Shown: positions 1 through 6,501 of the stretch, one piece after another | Position numbering within the stretch: the stretch's first letter is position 1 | Layout: every line of letters begins with the position of its first letter | Source of the DNA: Bacteroidales bacterium | Lineage (GTDB): Bacteria; Bacteroidota; Bacteroidia; Bacteroidales; UBA932 | Reading direction: 5' to 3' | DNA length: 8,427 bases | Assembly (NCBI GenBank): GCA_017651785.1 | Contig: JAGCCD010000053.1 | Location: 1 to 8,427 of the forward strand | The notes under the pieces: generated by a model | Told to the model about the DNA's origin: nothing | The model's database searches: none | What the model saw: only the letters and a program-made list of their open reading frames with translations | Made by a program: the position numbers and the translations under genes

Positions 1-459
1 CAGCCAGATGACTGCCCTGACGCCCCGGCGCACCGTGTACAGCCATTCCAGAAGCATCACCGCCAGCACCGTAACCCAGAAGGGCACTCCGGCCGGGCCT
101 GCTACGAGCAGCTGCAGTGTTGCGATCATAAGGTACAGGCGAACTGAGGCTCCCGTTATCTTTGATATGAAGAAGAACCACGCGCCGCTCTTGTGCGATG
201 CGGCCCCGAACCTGTTGTCGAGATATTCATACACAGATACAACCCCGAGCCGGAAGTAGAGGGGAGTGAGCACGAAGGCGATGACGAGATACCCAAGGAA
301 GAACCCTATGCACATCTGCAAGTAGCCGAAGCCTACGCTTCCCACCATACCAGGAACCGACACGAAGGTTACTCCCGACATACAGGAGCCGATCATTGCA
401 ATGGCGACCTTCCACCAGGAGTAAGAGCGGCTGGCGTAGAAATCCTTGCTGGGTTGCAT
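1..459 (-). CDS. Sodium:solute symporter (SSF family), N-terminal part, runs off left edge
   Basis: Inner-membrane secondary transporter that would couple uptake of an unidentified small solute to the sodium gradient. The first 153 residues are visible. They are strongly hydrophobic and carry SSF-like stretches: a charged N-terminus with DFYASRSYSWW, then IGSCMSGVTFVSVPG (the first helix of the LeuT-fold core, which in the family contributes to the Na2 sodium site), then VYEYLDNRFG, and SKITGASVRLYL before another membrane segment. ATG at 459 is the only plausible start, because the same frame has a TGA at 490-492 and no other ATG, GTG or TTG between them. This start leaves no room for the extra N-terminal helix that usually precedes the core in SSF proteins. 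The gene begins 8 bases after the nitroreductase stop, so the two are probably one transcript. The substrate cannot be read from this part. The family call is firm. Confidence 0.88.
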   Translation of the reverse strand, partial: MQPSKDFYASRSYSWWKVAIAMIGSCMSGVTFVSVPGMVGSVGFGYLQMCIGFFLGYLVIAFVLTPLYFRLGVVSVYEYLDNRFGAASHKSGAWFFFISKITGASVRLYLMIATLQLLVAGPAGVPFWVTVLAVMLLEWLYTVRRGVRAVIWL

Positions 460-467
460 TGCAGAGG

Positions 468-1082
468 CTATAGCACCTTCACCAGATCCTCAATGGATTT
501 ACGGTTTCCGTGAAGCTCCGTAGGTTTGCCTTCCACTGCTGCGGGGTGGCCGATGGCAAGGAGGGCATATACGCCGTGATCCCGTGTTTCGGGTATGGCC
601 TGACGGATTTTGCCGGGGTCGAAATCCCAGATCCACATATTGGCAAGGCCGGCGTCCGTGGCCGTGAGCATCAGGTGCGTGAGAACGATTGCGGCATCGG
701 TCTTGGCGGCATTTACGCCGTCGCTTTCGCGGACCCAGGCTTCCTCGTTACGGCAGCCTACGATGAGCACTATAGGTGCGCCGTAGCAGGGATGCACCGT
801 CCTCAGGCGGGCGAGGGCCTCTTCGCTCTTAACTACCCATATGCGTACCGGCTGGCAGTTTTTTGCCGAGGGGGCCAGGCGACCGGCTTCGAGGATCATC
901 TGCAGTTTGGATTCCGATACGTGGGAATTGGTGAAGGAGTGGCAGGAGTAGCGGCTCTCCAGGATGCGCATGAACGCATCGGAACCATACTTGTACTTGG
1001 TGATTTTCTGGTCCATGTCGGCGAAAGCGGCGCGGTCACCGACATTGGTGATATTGCTCAGACGGCTGAAAAACTTATTCAT
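468..1082 (-). CDS. Nitroreductase-family FMN oxidoreductase
   Basis: Cytoplasmic flavoprotein of the nitroreductase fold, 204 residues. Such enzymes use FMN and NAD(P)H to reduce nitroaromatics, quinones or other electron-poor substrates; the true substrate here is unknown. Visible signatures are the N-terminal flavin-binding segment RYSCHSF (44-50), ILEAGRLAPSAKNCQPVR (63-80), a TDAAIVLTHLMLTATDAGL stretch (118-136) and the IGHPA turn near 177-181. ATG at 1082 is chosen because an in-frame start at 1124 would fall inside the promoter -7 box. The preceding leader is A-rich (AAAAAAGAACC), as is usual in Bacteroidota. About 37 residues precede the point where relatives usually begin, and an in-frame ATG at 971 (Met38) would give a more typical length, so the start is not certain. 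His48 sits where relatives normally have Arg or Lys. It leads a probable two-gene unit with the symporter. Confidence 0.87.
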   Translation of the reverse strand: MNKFFSRLSNITNVGDRAAFADMDQKITKYKYGSDAFMRILESRYSCHSFTNSHVSESKLQMILEAGRLAPSAKNCQPVRIWVVKSEEALARLRTVHPCYGAPIVLIVGCRNEEAWVRESDGVNAAKTDAAIVLTHLMLTATDAGLANMWIWDFDPGKIRQAIPETRDHGVYALLAIGHPAAVEGKPTELHGNRKSIEDLVKVL

Positions 1083-1121
1083 ATGTGGTTCTTTTTTAAT
1101 TGTCACTCTTTCCCGTATTTG

Positions 1122-1153
1122 CAAATATAAGATTTTTTCCTCATATGGGCAAT
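1122..1153 (-). promoter_or_regulatory. Bacteroidota-type promoter for nitroreductase-symporter unit
   Basis: Read on the minus strand, ATTG (1150-1153) is followed by 20 bases and then TATATTTG (1122-1129), a perfect match to the phylum's -7 consensus TAnnTTTG with a near-consensus -33 element. Transcription would start near 1118, giving a leader of about 36 bases before the ATG at 1082. The -33 element lies only 10 bases beyond the end of the dehydrogenase gene. Confidence 0.65.
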
Positions 1154-1163
1154 CCCACCGGTT

Positions 1164-1985
1164 TTACAGGCGGCCGGGGATGCGCATGATTGCATCCCAC
1201 CATCTGGCGGGAAGCAGGGAGTGGAAGAAAACCAGTGCCGAGGCGCCTGTGCCGGGGTGATAGCGGGCGCGAGGCCGGCGGCTCAGGGCGGCGTGGGCGA
1301 TGGCGCGGGCCACCACTGTGGGGCGCGCAAGGAAGGAGCCGCCGTAGCCCTTGCGGAACATTGCGGCCTCGCGCCGGGCGGTTTCTTCGTAAACGCTGCC
1401 GGCGGTGCTCTGCTCCAGATTGTCGGCTGCAATGCCGCCCCAGGCAGTTTTTATACCTCCCGGCTCTATGAGGGAAACGTCGATCCCGAAACTCTTGAGC
1501 TCTATGCGGAGGTTGTCGCTCAGAGCCTCTATGGCGTACTTTGATATGTTGTACCAGCCGCCGAATAGCACGCAAGCCCTGCCTGCAACGGACGAGATGT
1601 TTATGATGCGTCCGGAGCCCTGCTCTCTCATATGCGGAATGACGAGCTTGCTGAGCTCTGCGGCGCCGAAGAGATTGGTATCCATCTGCCTGCGGGCCTC
1701 CTCCATAGACACGCATTCCACAGGGCCGAGGGAGCCGTAGCCGGCGTTGTTCACAAGGACGTCTATCCTGCCTTCTGCCCGCATTACTTCGTTGATGCAG
1801 GAAATGATTGATTCCGTGCTGGTTACGTCCAGCTTAAGGGGAACGATGCCCTGCTCGCGCAACGGCTCCAGCCGCTCGAGCCTGCGGGCGGCAGCATAAA
1901 CTTTATGCCCCTTTGCGGCCAGCAGCCTTGCAGCTTCGCAGCCTATGCCGCTGCTTCCGCCGCTTATGAGTATGACTTTTTTCAT
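1164..1985 (-). CDS. Short-chain dehydrogenase/reductase (classical SDR)
   Basis: NAD(P)(H)-dependent oxidoreductase of 273 residues, presumably cytoplasmic, acting on an alcohol or ketone that the sequence does not reveal. All classical SDR motifs are intact: the glycine-rich nucleotide site GGSSGIG (9-15), the LDV aspartate at 53, NNAG (79-82), the structural Asn104, the ISS serine (131/132), the catalytic YNISK (Tyr145, Lys149) and EPGGIKT (174-180). Arginines 34-35 at the end of the second beta-strand favour NADP over NAD, by family rule. ATG at 1985 is preferred to a TTG at 2000, because the Rossmann fold begins at residue 4 and no later Met would keep it. The C-terminal tail (LLPARWWDAIMRI) resembles the larger COG0300-type SDRs. 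The gene is divergent from the aroD-aroA fusion, 60 bases apart. There is no clear terminator after it; the next promoter starts within 10 bases. Confidence 0.92.
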   Translation of the reverse strand: MKKVILISGGSSGIGCEAARLLAAKGHKVYAAARRLERLEPLREQGIVPLKLDVTSTESIISCINEVMRAEGRIDVLVNNAGYGSLGPVECVSMEEARRQMDTNLFGAAELSKLVIPHMREQGSGRIINISSVAGRACVLFGGWYNISKYAIEALSDNLRIELKSFGIDVSLIEPGGIKTAWGGIAADNLEQSTAGSVYEETARREAAMFRKGYGGSFLARPTVVARAIAHAALSRRPRARYHPGTGASALVFFHSLLPARWWDAIMRIPGRL

Positions 1986-1988
1986 ACC

Positions 1989-2020
1989 CAAAGCTATCAA
2001 GAATTTGCGTCAAAATCAAA
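1989..2020 (-). promoter_or_regulatory. Promoter of the SDR gene, abutting its start codon
   Basis: On the minus strand, TTTG (2017-2020), a 20-base spacer and TAGCTTTG (1989-1996) match both Bacteroidota promoter elements exactly. Only GGT separates the -7 box from the ATG at 1985. With a box centred near -7, transcription would begin at or next to the A of the ATG, so the messenger would be essentially leaderless. Confidence 0.6.
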
Positions 2021-2038
2021 ATATTTGGCGTATCTTCG
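2004..2038 (+). promoter_or_regulatory. Possible weak promoter for aroD-aroA fusion
   Basis: TTTG at 2004-2007 and TATCTTCG at 2031-2038 (one mismatch to TAnnTTTG) are separated by 23 bases, at the long end of accepted spacing. The box ends 7 bases before the ATG at 2046. It is listed because the fusion gene must be started from this 60-base gap or from inside the dehydrogenase gene, and I see nothing better. It overlaps the opposite-strand promoter. Confidence 0.25.
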
Positions 2039-2045
2039 TAACACT

Positions 2046-4067
2046 ATGATTTGTACAAGCCTTCAGCACAAGACATACAAGGAGATACTGGACATCCTGC
2101 CCGGCCTTGAAATGGCGGAAATACGCCTTGACCTCTGCACCCTCAGCGACGAAGAAATAGAAGATCTTTTCTCCCAGACGGACATTCCGCTGGTTGCGAC
2201 CTGCCGGGGGACGGAGATTGCCGGTCAAGCCGGCAATGACGAAAAGGGAGCTGTCAATGACGAGGCGTGGGAGGAGGCGGAGCGCAGGCTAACGCTTGCG
2301 GTGCAGGCGGGGGCGCGCTTTGCGGACCTTGAGCTGGAGGCGCCGTCGGCATTCAGCCGGCGTTTCCAGAAGCTCTGCCGCGAGTGCGGAACAGAGCTCA
2401 TCCGCTCGTATCACAACTTTGAGAGCACGCCGGACGAGAAGGGCCTCCAGCTCACCCTCGCCCGGTGCTTCAGGTACGGGGCCGACATCGCCAAGATCGT
2501 AGCCACTTGCAACAGCGCAGAAGATGCCGCCCGCCTGGAGGCTCTGTACAGCGTTATCCTTGAGGATGTCGAGTCCTTGCAGGGCCGTCTGATAGCCTTT
2601 GGAATGGGAGATGCCGGCAAAGACACCCGCATTGAGTGCCTCAGGCGCGGCGCCCCTTTCACCTATGCCGCCCTTACGGCAGAGGAGGCCACTGCCCCCG
2701 GTCAGCCCGTTGCAAAAGACCTTGCCGGGGTGATTTACGGCGGCAGGCAGCCCTGGCGCCGTCCGGGTCTTAGAATGCCCGCGTCCAAGAGTTTCGCCCA
2801 GAGGGCAATCCTTGCCGCGGCGCTTGCAGAGGGCACTTCTCACCTCTATGGCTACACCTCCTGCGAAGACAGTGAGGCCGCCCTTCAGGTTGCCCGTTCA
2901 CTCGGTGCCGGCGTGAGCCAGGACGGCAGCACCCTTGTGATCGACGGCATCGGCCCCATTACGCAAGGCCTTGGCCTGCAACTGCTTAACGTGGGCGAGT
3001 CGGGCCTGCTCGCACGCCTGTGTATCCCCGTTCTGTCTGCAATAAACGGCGTGCCCTTCGCGCTGGAGGGATACGGCACGCTTACCCGTCGCCCCATGAA
3101 CGCCGCCGCGTCAATAATGGCCGCTTTCGGCGTGCTCGCCGGCAACCTTGACGAGTCTTCCGGCCGTGAGCTCCACGTGCCCCTCACCGTTCGCGGCACC
3201 CTCATTCCGGGCAATGCCGAGGTTAGCGGAGAAAGCGGCTCGCAGCTCATCTCCGGCCTGCTGATGGCGCTCCCGCTGTGCTCTAAAGACAGCACCCTGT
3301 ACGTCACCAGCCCCAAGAGCATCCCCTACATGTATATTACGCTGGACGTTCTGCGCCACTTCGGCATCTCCACCCGCAGCGAGATGGAGGGCGATGCGCA
3401 GTTGCTTGAAAATGAGGACTGGAGCGGCTGCACCGGCATCACCTTCAAAGTAAAGGGCGGGCAGTCTTACAAGGCGGCCGACATAGACATAGAGAGCGAC
3501 TGGAGCGCAGCGGCCCCATTCCTTGTGGCGGGCGCAATCTTCGGCAGCGCAGAGATTGAAGGCATGGACATGAAGTCCATCCAGGCCGACATAGCCATAA
3601 TAGACGTGCTCGTAGAGGCAGGCGCCCTTATCTCCCAGCTTGAGGGCGGCACCGTCTGCGTGCGTCGCGCCCCTCTGGAGGGCTTTACCTTCGACCTTAA
3701 CCACGCACCCGACCTTTTCCCCGTAACCGCCGTACTTGCGGCATTCTGCGCAGGAGAAAGCCGCATAGCGGGCCTTGGACGCCTGAGCGGCAAAGAGTCC
3801 GACAGGGCCGCGGCCATACTTGAAATGCTGCAGCAAATGGGTGTTGAGGCCTGGGCGGAAGGTGATGTGCTGGTGGTCCAGGGAGAAAGCCTTACCGGCA
3901 GACTCCTCTCCGGCCGTCTTCTCAAGGGCGGCGCCTATACCTCAAGGCACGACCACCGTATGGCAATGGCCCTTAAGGTGGCGTCACTTGGCGCCGCAGA
4001 GCCTGTCGTAATAGACGACGAGGCCTGCGTGGCAAAGAGCTTCCCCGATTTCTTCGAGGCTTTTTAG
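2046..4067 (+). CDS. aroD-aroA: AroD-AroA fusion: type I 3-dehydroquinate dehydratase + EPSP synthase
   Basis: A 673-residue cytoplasmic protein of the shikimate pathway carrying two whole enzymes. Residues 1 to about 235 are type I dehydroquinase, which dehydrates 3-dehydroquinate through a Schiff base. The EIRLD motif (25-29), Arg54, general acid/base His123 (in SYHNF), Schiff-base Lys150 (AKIV), Arg195 and the APGQ lid (Gln220) are all present. Residues from about 240 to 673 are EPSP synthase, which joins phosphoenolpyruvate to shikimate 3-phosphate. They show PASKS (245-249), NVGESG (315-320), a TRRP turn (347-350), GSQ (398-400), the PD catalytic Asp556, GKESDR (582-587), DHRMAM (636-641) and AKSFP (663-667). 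Both halves are near usual length and the join is very short, so each should be active. ATG at 2046 is chosen: the longer in-frame reading back to 1905 runs antisense through the dehydrogenase gene and does not resemble dehydroquinase. The stop overlaps the convergent patatin gene. Confidence 0.93.
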   Translation: MICTSLQHKTYKEILDILPGLEMAEIRLDLCTLSDEEIEDLFSQTDIPLVATCRGTEIAGQAGNDEKGAVNDEAWEEAERRLTLAVQAGARFADLELEAPSAFSRRFQKLCRECGTELIRSYHNFESTPDEKGLQLTLARCFRYGADIAKIVATCNSAEDAARLEALYSVILEDVESLQGRLIAFGMGDAGKDTRIECLRRGAPFTYAALTAEEATAPGQPVAKDLAGVIYGGRQPWRRPGLRMPASKSFAQRAILAAALAEGTSHLYGYTSCEDSEAALQVARSLGAGVSQDGSTLVIDGIGPITQGLGLQLLNVGESGLLARLCIPVLSAINGVPFALEGYGTLTRRPMNAAASIMAAFGVLAGNLDESSGRELHVPLTVRGTLIPGNAEVSGESGSQLISGLLMALPLCSKDSTLYVTSPKSIPYMYITLDVLRHFGISTRSEMEGDAQLLENEDWSGCTGITFKVKGGQSYKAADIDIESDWSAAAPFLVAGAIFGSAEIEGMDMKSIQADIAIIDVLVEAGALISQLEGGTVCVRRAPLEGFTFDLNHAPDLFPVTAVLAAFCAGESRIAGLGRLSGKESDRAAAILEMLQQMGVEAWAEGDVLVVQGESLTGRLLSGRLLKGGAYTSRHDHRMAMALKVASLGAAEPVVIDDEACVAKSFPDFFEAF

Positions 4068-6436
4068 AAGTCGAATCCCAGAGATACGTAGAGTCCCGTA
4101 CCCTTTGTCACCGAAGACCAGTTGAAATTGGCCTTTATGGGGCCGATGGGGGTGCTGATCCCGTACTCCAGCCCCAGCCCCCAGAACGGTACGGCGTCTT
4201 TGCTGAAGAACTGCGGAATGCCTGCGCCCGTTGCACCTCCGCCGAAGCTCAGTGTAACGAACTGATTCTTAAGCGGATTGAAGCGGACATCCAGGCTGCC
4301 CAGAGCGAGCGTAGACAGTGCCGGCGTGGCATAGGGGATGCCGGTGAACGGTATCTGCTGGTCCATATACCGGCCGCGGACCTCTCCGCCCAGAAGGTTG
4401 ATGTACGGCATAGGTATATCGTCCCCAAACAGCAGGCGGACGTCTGCCCTTGGCAGGACCGAGAGCCACGGCAGCGGGCTCAGTGCCGTCTTTGCGTACA
4501 TCTGTATTGAGTGGAACGGCTTTGAGCGGGTTACAAGGCCGCCTGTGTTGAAGTTGTATCCGGCAAAGGCCTGCCAGCCCTCGGTGGGGAAGAATCCGTC
4601 GTTGAAGGTGTCCAGGGATGTGTCTGCCCAGAGCGAGATGTAGTCGTTTTGCTGGCTCCTGTTGGTGTATGGGATGAGTGACGCCCCGGATACCAGCGTG
4701 CCGTAGAGATAATAGTCGTTGGTGGCGCCGACCCTGAAAGTCCACGCCCTGCGGCGCTCCAGGGCAAGGAAAACCTCTTCCCTGAAATCTATGGTGTTGA
4801 GCGAGAACTGGCTCCCGAAAAGGTTGGCCTGGTTGCGGTTTACCACCCTCATGGAAACACTGGCTGTTGTGGTGGGGCCTTTGCGGGGCCTGTAGCTGTA
4901 CCGTCCTTCTATGATGGGGCAGTCGCTGATCTTGATGGTGGATTCCAGCACGTGTCCGCTCAGGTCGTGCACGTTCCAGCCTATGTCGAGCAGCAGGGAA
5001 GTGATTTCTTCCGTATCCATCCTCAGGCCCACTCCGAAGTGGTGCGCGGGCCCCTGCTGGCATACGATTTTGAGCCTGTACGGCTCTTCTTTGCCCGTGA
5101 GCCTGTAAGTTACAAGCTCGTAGGCACCGGTGCCCATAATCTTTCCCGTCTCTTTTTCTATATCCTTGCGGGTTACGACGTCTCCGGGGTGAACCGTTAG
5201 AATCCTGCGCACGAAAGCGGTGTCTGCAGGGTCTACGCCCTCAAGGTCTATACCGCTGATTCTGAGCGGCTCTACGTTTACGTCCCTTGCGGGAGTGCCC
5301 TGATACTGAGTTGATCCCTTGCCCACAAGACGCTTTACTTCCTTCAGGTTGTCGTCTGCTTTGAGCGCCGCTTCGCCACCCCGGCCAAGCATTGTCGCTA
5401 TGGCGTCTGTGTTGAAACTGAGCATGTTGTACTCGTGCAGGTCCGGTTTGATGCGTATGTCCAGCAGATCCGGGTGAAGCTCGTAGTCGTCGTTGGAGAA
5501 GATGTCCAGGCCTCTCCAGAGGATGTCCATAAGGTTCTTGAGGGAGTAGAAGTCGTGGTTTTCGTCTGAAATGTCAACGCCGATCACGATATCTGCACCC
5601 ATCTTCTGGGCGATGTCTACGGGGAAGTTGTTGAACATGCCCCCGTCAAGAAGAACCATGTCGCCAGTGCGCACAGGAGTGAACAGGCCAGGGATGGCCA
5701 TAGTAGAGCGCATTGCGGTTGCCAGGTCTCCGTTGTGCCAGATCTTGGCGTTGCCGCTGTTCATGTCGGCAGCTACGCAGACGAAGGGGATGGGCAGGTC
5801 GAAGAAGTTCAGGGAATCTGCGTAACCCGCTGTGGCACTGTTGAATATGTTATAGATATTCTGTCCCTTTATAAAGCCGGAAGGGAGCCCGCGAAGGAAG
5901 TTGTTCTTAAACTCGGTGCCGTAGGATGCAAGGGAGCTGGAGGCCAGCATGTCGCGGAGCCTCAGGTTTTTATCTGCCTCGCCCTTATAGTAGAACGGAA
6001 GTGAAACTATGCAGGTTTCTTTGTATTTGAGTTGCGAACGGGCTATCCTGTCACGGGGAATATTGTCGCTGAGGGTAAGCTCCCAGTCTACCGAGCGGAT
6101 GAGCGAATCCAGATAGTCTCCCGAATAGCCCAGCGAGTAAAGACCGCCCACAAGGCCGCCTATGCTGGTTCCCAGCACCATATCTACGGGAATGCGCAGC
6201 TCTTCTATGCGCTTGATGGCGCCTATGTGCGCCGCACCCTTGGCTCCGCCGCCGCCAAGCACCAGCGCAACCGTGGGCCTGCGCTGGAACTTGTGGATCC
6301 TGTCCATCTTGGCGCGTATTTCCTTTACCGCCGCTTCATCCGAGGGGTCCAGTCCAAAGCCGGTAAGGCTGGTAGACTGGGCTCCAAGAGCAAGGGACAG
6401 CATAAGGAACGCCGCCAGGAGGAACATCTTCTTCAT
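4064..6436 (-). CDS. Outer-membrane patatin-like phospholipase with POTRA and beta-barrel (PlpD-like)
   Basis: A 790-residue exported protein. Residues 1 to about 20 are a signal peptide (MKK, then a leucine-rich core ending LGAQ). Residues 54 to about 290 are a patatin lipase domain with oxyanion loop GGGGAKG (61-67), nucleophile Ser91 in GTSIG, and the DGG dyad Asp264; this family cleaves acyl chains from phospholipids. Residues about 389-462 look like one POTRA domain (ISGIDLEG, HPGDVVTRKDIEKE). The rest is an Omp85-type barrel with GFFPTEGWQAFAGY, GGEVRGRYMDQQIPFTG and TPIGPIKANFNW, ending in a terminal Phe as BAM substrates do. The order matches Pseudomonas PlpD, in which the barrel anchors the lipase. 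ATG at 6436 is chosen over a TTG at 6445. The physiological substrate is unknown. It lies downstream of rpoC but past a strong terminator, so it should be transcribed separately. Confidence 0.92.
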   Translation of the reverse strand: MKKMFLLAAFLMLSLALGAQSTSLTGFGLDPSDEAAVKEIRAKMDRIHKFQRRPTVALVLGGGGAKGAAHIGAIKRIEELRIPVDMVLGTSIGGLVGGLYSLGYSGDYLDSLIRSVDWELTLSDNIPRDRIARSQLKYKETCIVSLPFYYKGEADKNLRLRDMLASSSLASYGTEFKNNFLRGLPSGFIKGQNIYNIFNSATAGYADSLNFFDLPIPFVCVAADMNSGNAKIWHNGDLATAMRSTMAIPGLFTPVRTGDMVLLDGGMFNNFPVDIAQKMGADIVIGVDISDENHDFYSLKNLMDILWRGLDIFSNDDYELHPDLLDIRIKPDLHEYNMLSFNTDAIATMLGRGGEAALKADDNLKEVKRLVGKGSTQYQGTPARDVNVEPLRISGIDLEGVDPADTAFVRRILTVHPGDVVTRKDIEKETGKIMGTGAYELVTYRLTGKEEPYRLKIVCQQGPAHHFGVGLRMDTEEITSLLLDIGWNVHDLSGHVLESTIKISDCPIIEGRYSYRPRKGPTTTASVSMRVVNRNQANLFGSQFSLNTIDFREEVFLALERRRAWTFRVGATNDYYLYGTLVSGASLIPYTNRSQQNDYISLWADTSLDTFNDGFFPTEGWQAFAGYNFNTGGLVTRSKPFHSIQMYAKTALSPLPWLSVLPRADVRLLFGDDIPMPYINLLGGEVRGRYMDQQIPFTGIPYATPALSTLALGSLDVRFNPLKNQFVTLSFGGGATGAGIPQFFSKDAVPFWGLGLEYGISTPIGPIKANFNWSSVTKGTGLYVSLGFDF

Positions 6437-6442
6437 ACGGTG

Positions 6443-6474
6443 CAAAAGTACTCAATATTTGGCGGAATAAAAAA
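6443..6474 (-). promoter_or_regulatory. Promoter of the patatin gene, embedded in the rpoC terminator tail
   Basis: On the minus strand, TACTTTTG (6443-6450) is a perfect TAnnTTTG box, six bases before the ATG at 6436. Twenty bases upstream is TTTT (6471-6474) in place of TTTG, inside the T-tract of the rpoC terminator. The predicted start leaves a leader of only about 3 bases. Confidence 0.5.
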
Positions 6475-6501
6475 GAAACGCGGCCCTTTGAAGACCGCGT
6501 T
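6466..6501 (-). terminator. Intrinsic terminator of rpoC
   Basis: Read on the minus strand, a 25-base hairpin (6477-6501) has arms AACGCGG and CCGCGTT pairing perfectly over 7 bp. It extends inward with four more pairs, two of them G-T wobbles, to a CAA loop, and is followed by TCTTTTTTATT. It starts about 20 bases after the rpoC stop. It has no T-tract on the plus strand, so it should act only on rpoC-direction transcription. Confidence 0.88.

Noticed and set aside
460..600. Frameshift hiding the missing first helix of the symporter
   Set aside because: Reading the other minus-strand frames over this stretch gives no hydrophobic segment, and the nitroreductase frame is intact to its stop.
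510..1130. 206-codon open frame on the plus strand opposite the nitroreductase gene
   Set aside because: It is the complement of a well-supported gene; it has no family signature and no promoter of its own.
1905..2045. 47-codon N-terminal extension of the AroD-AroA protein
   Set aside because: It overlaps the start of the dehydrogenase gene and both promoters, and resembles nothing in dehydroquinases, which begin close to the ATG at 2046.
3111..3836. 241-codon open frame on the minus strand inside aroD-aroA
   Set aside because: It is antisense to conserved EPSP synthase motifs, and its low-complexity composition is typical of a shadow frame.
3889..3930. Short repeat encoding GRLLSGRLL near the AroA C-terminus
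   Set aside because: Two copies of a few residues only, within a normal EPSP synthase fold; no sign of a functional repeat.
4044..4078. Possible bidirectional terminator hairpin between the convergent genes
   Set aside because: Only two 4-bp blocks (GATT/AATC and CTTC/GAAG) can pair, with an asymmetric internal loop and no following T-tract; too weak to call.
4269..5063. 264-codon open frame in a second minus-strand frame within the patatin gene
   Set aside because: Rich in Arg, Pro, His and Gly, as shifted frames of GC-rich genes are. The barrel sequence in the main frame is clearly the conserved one.
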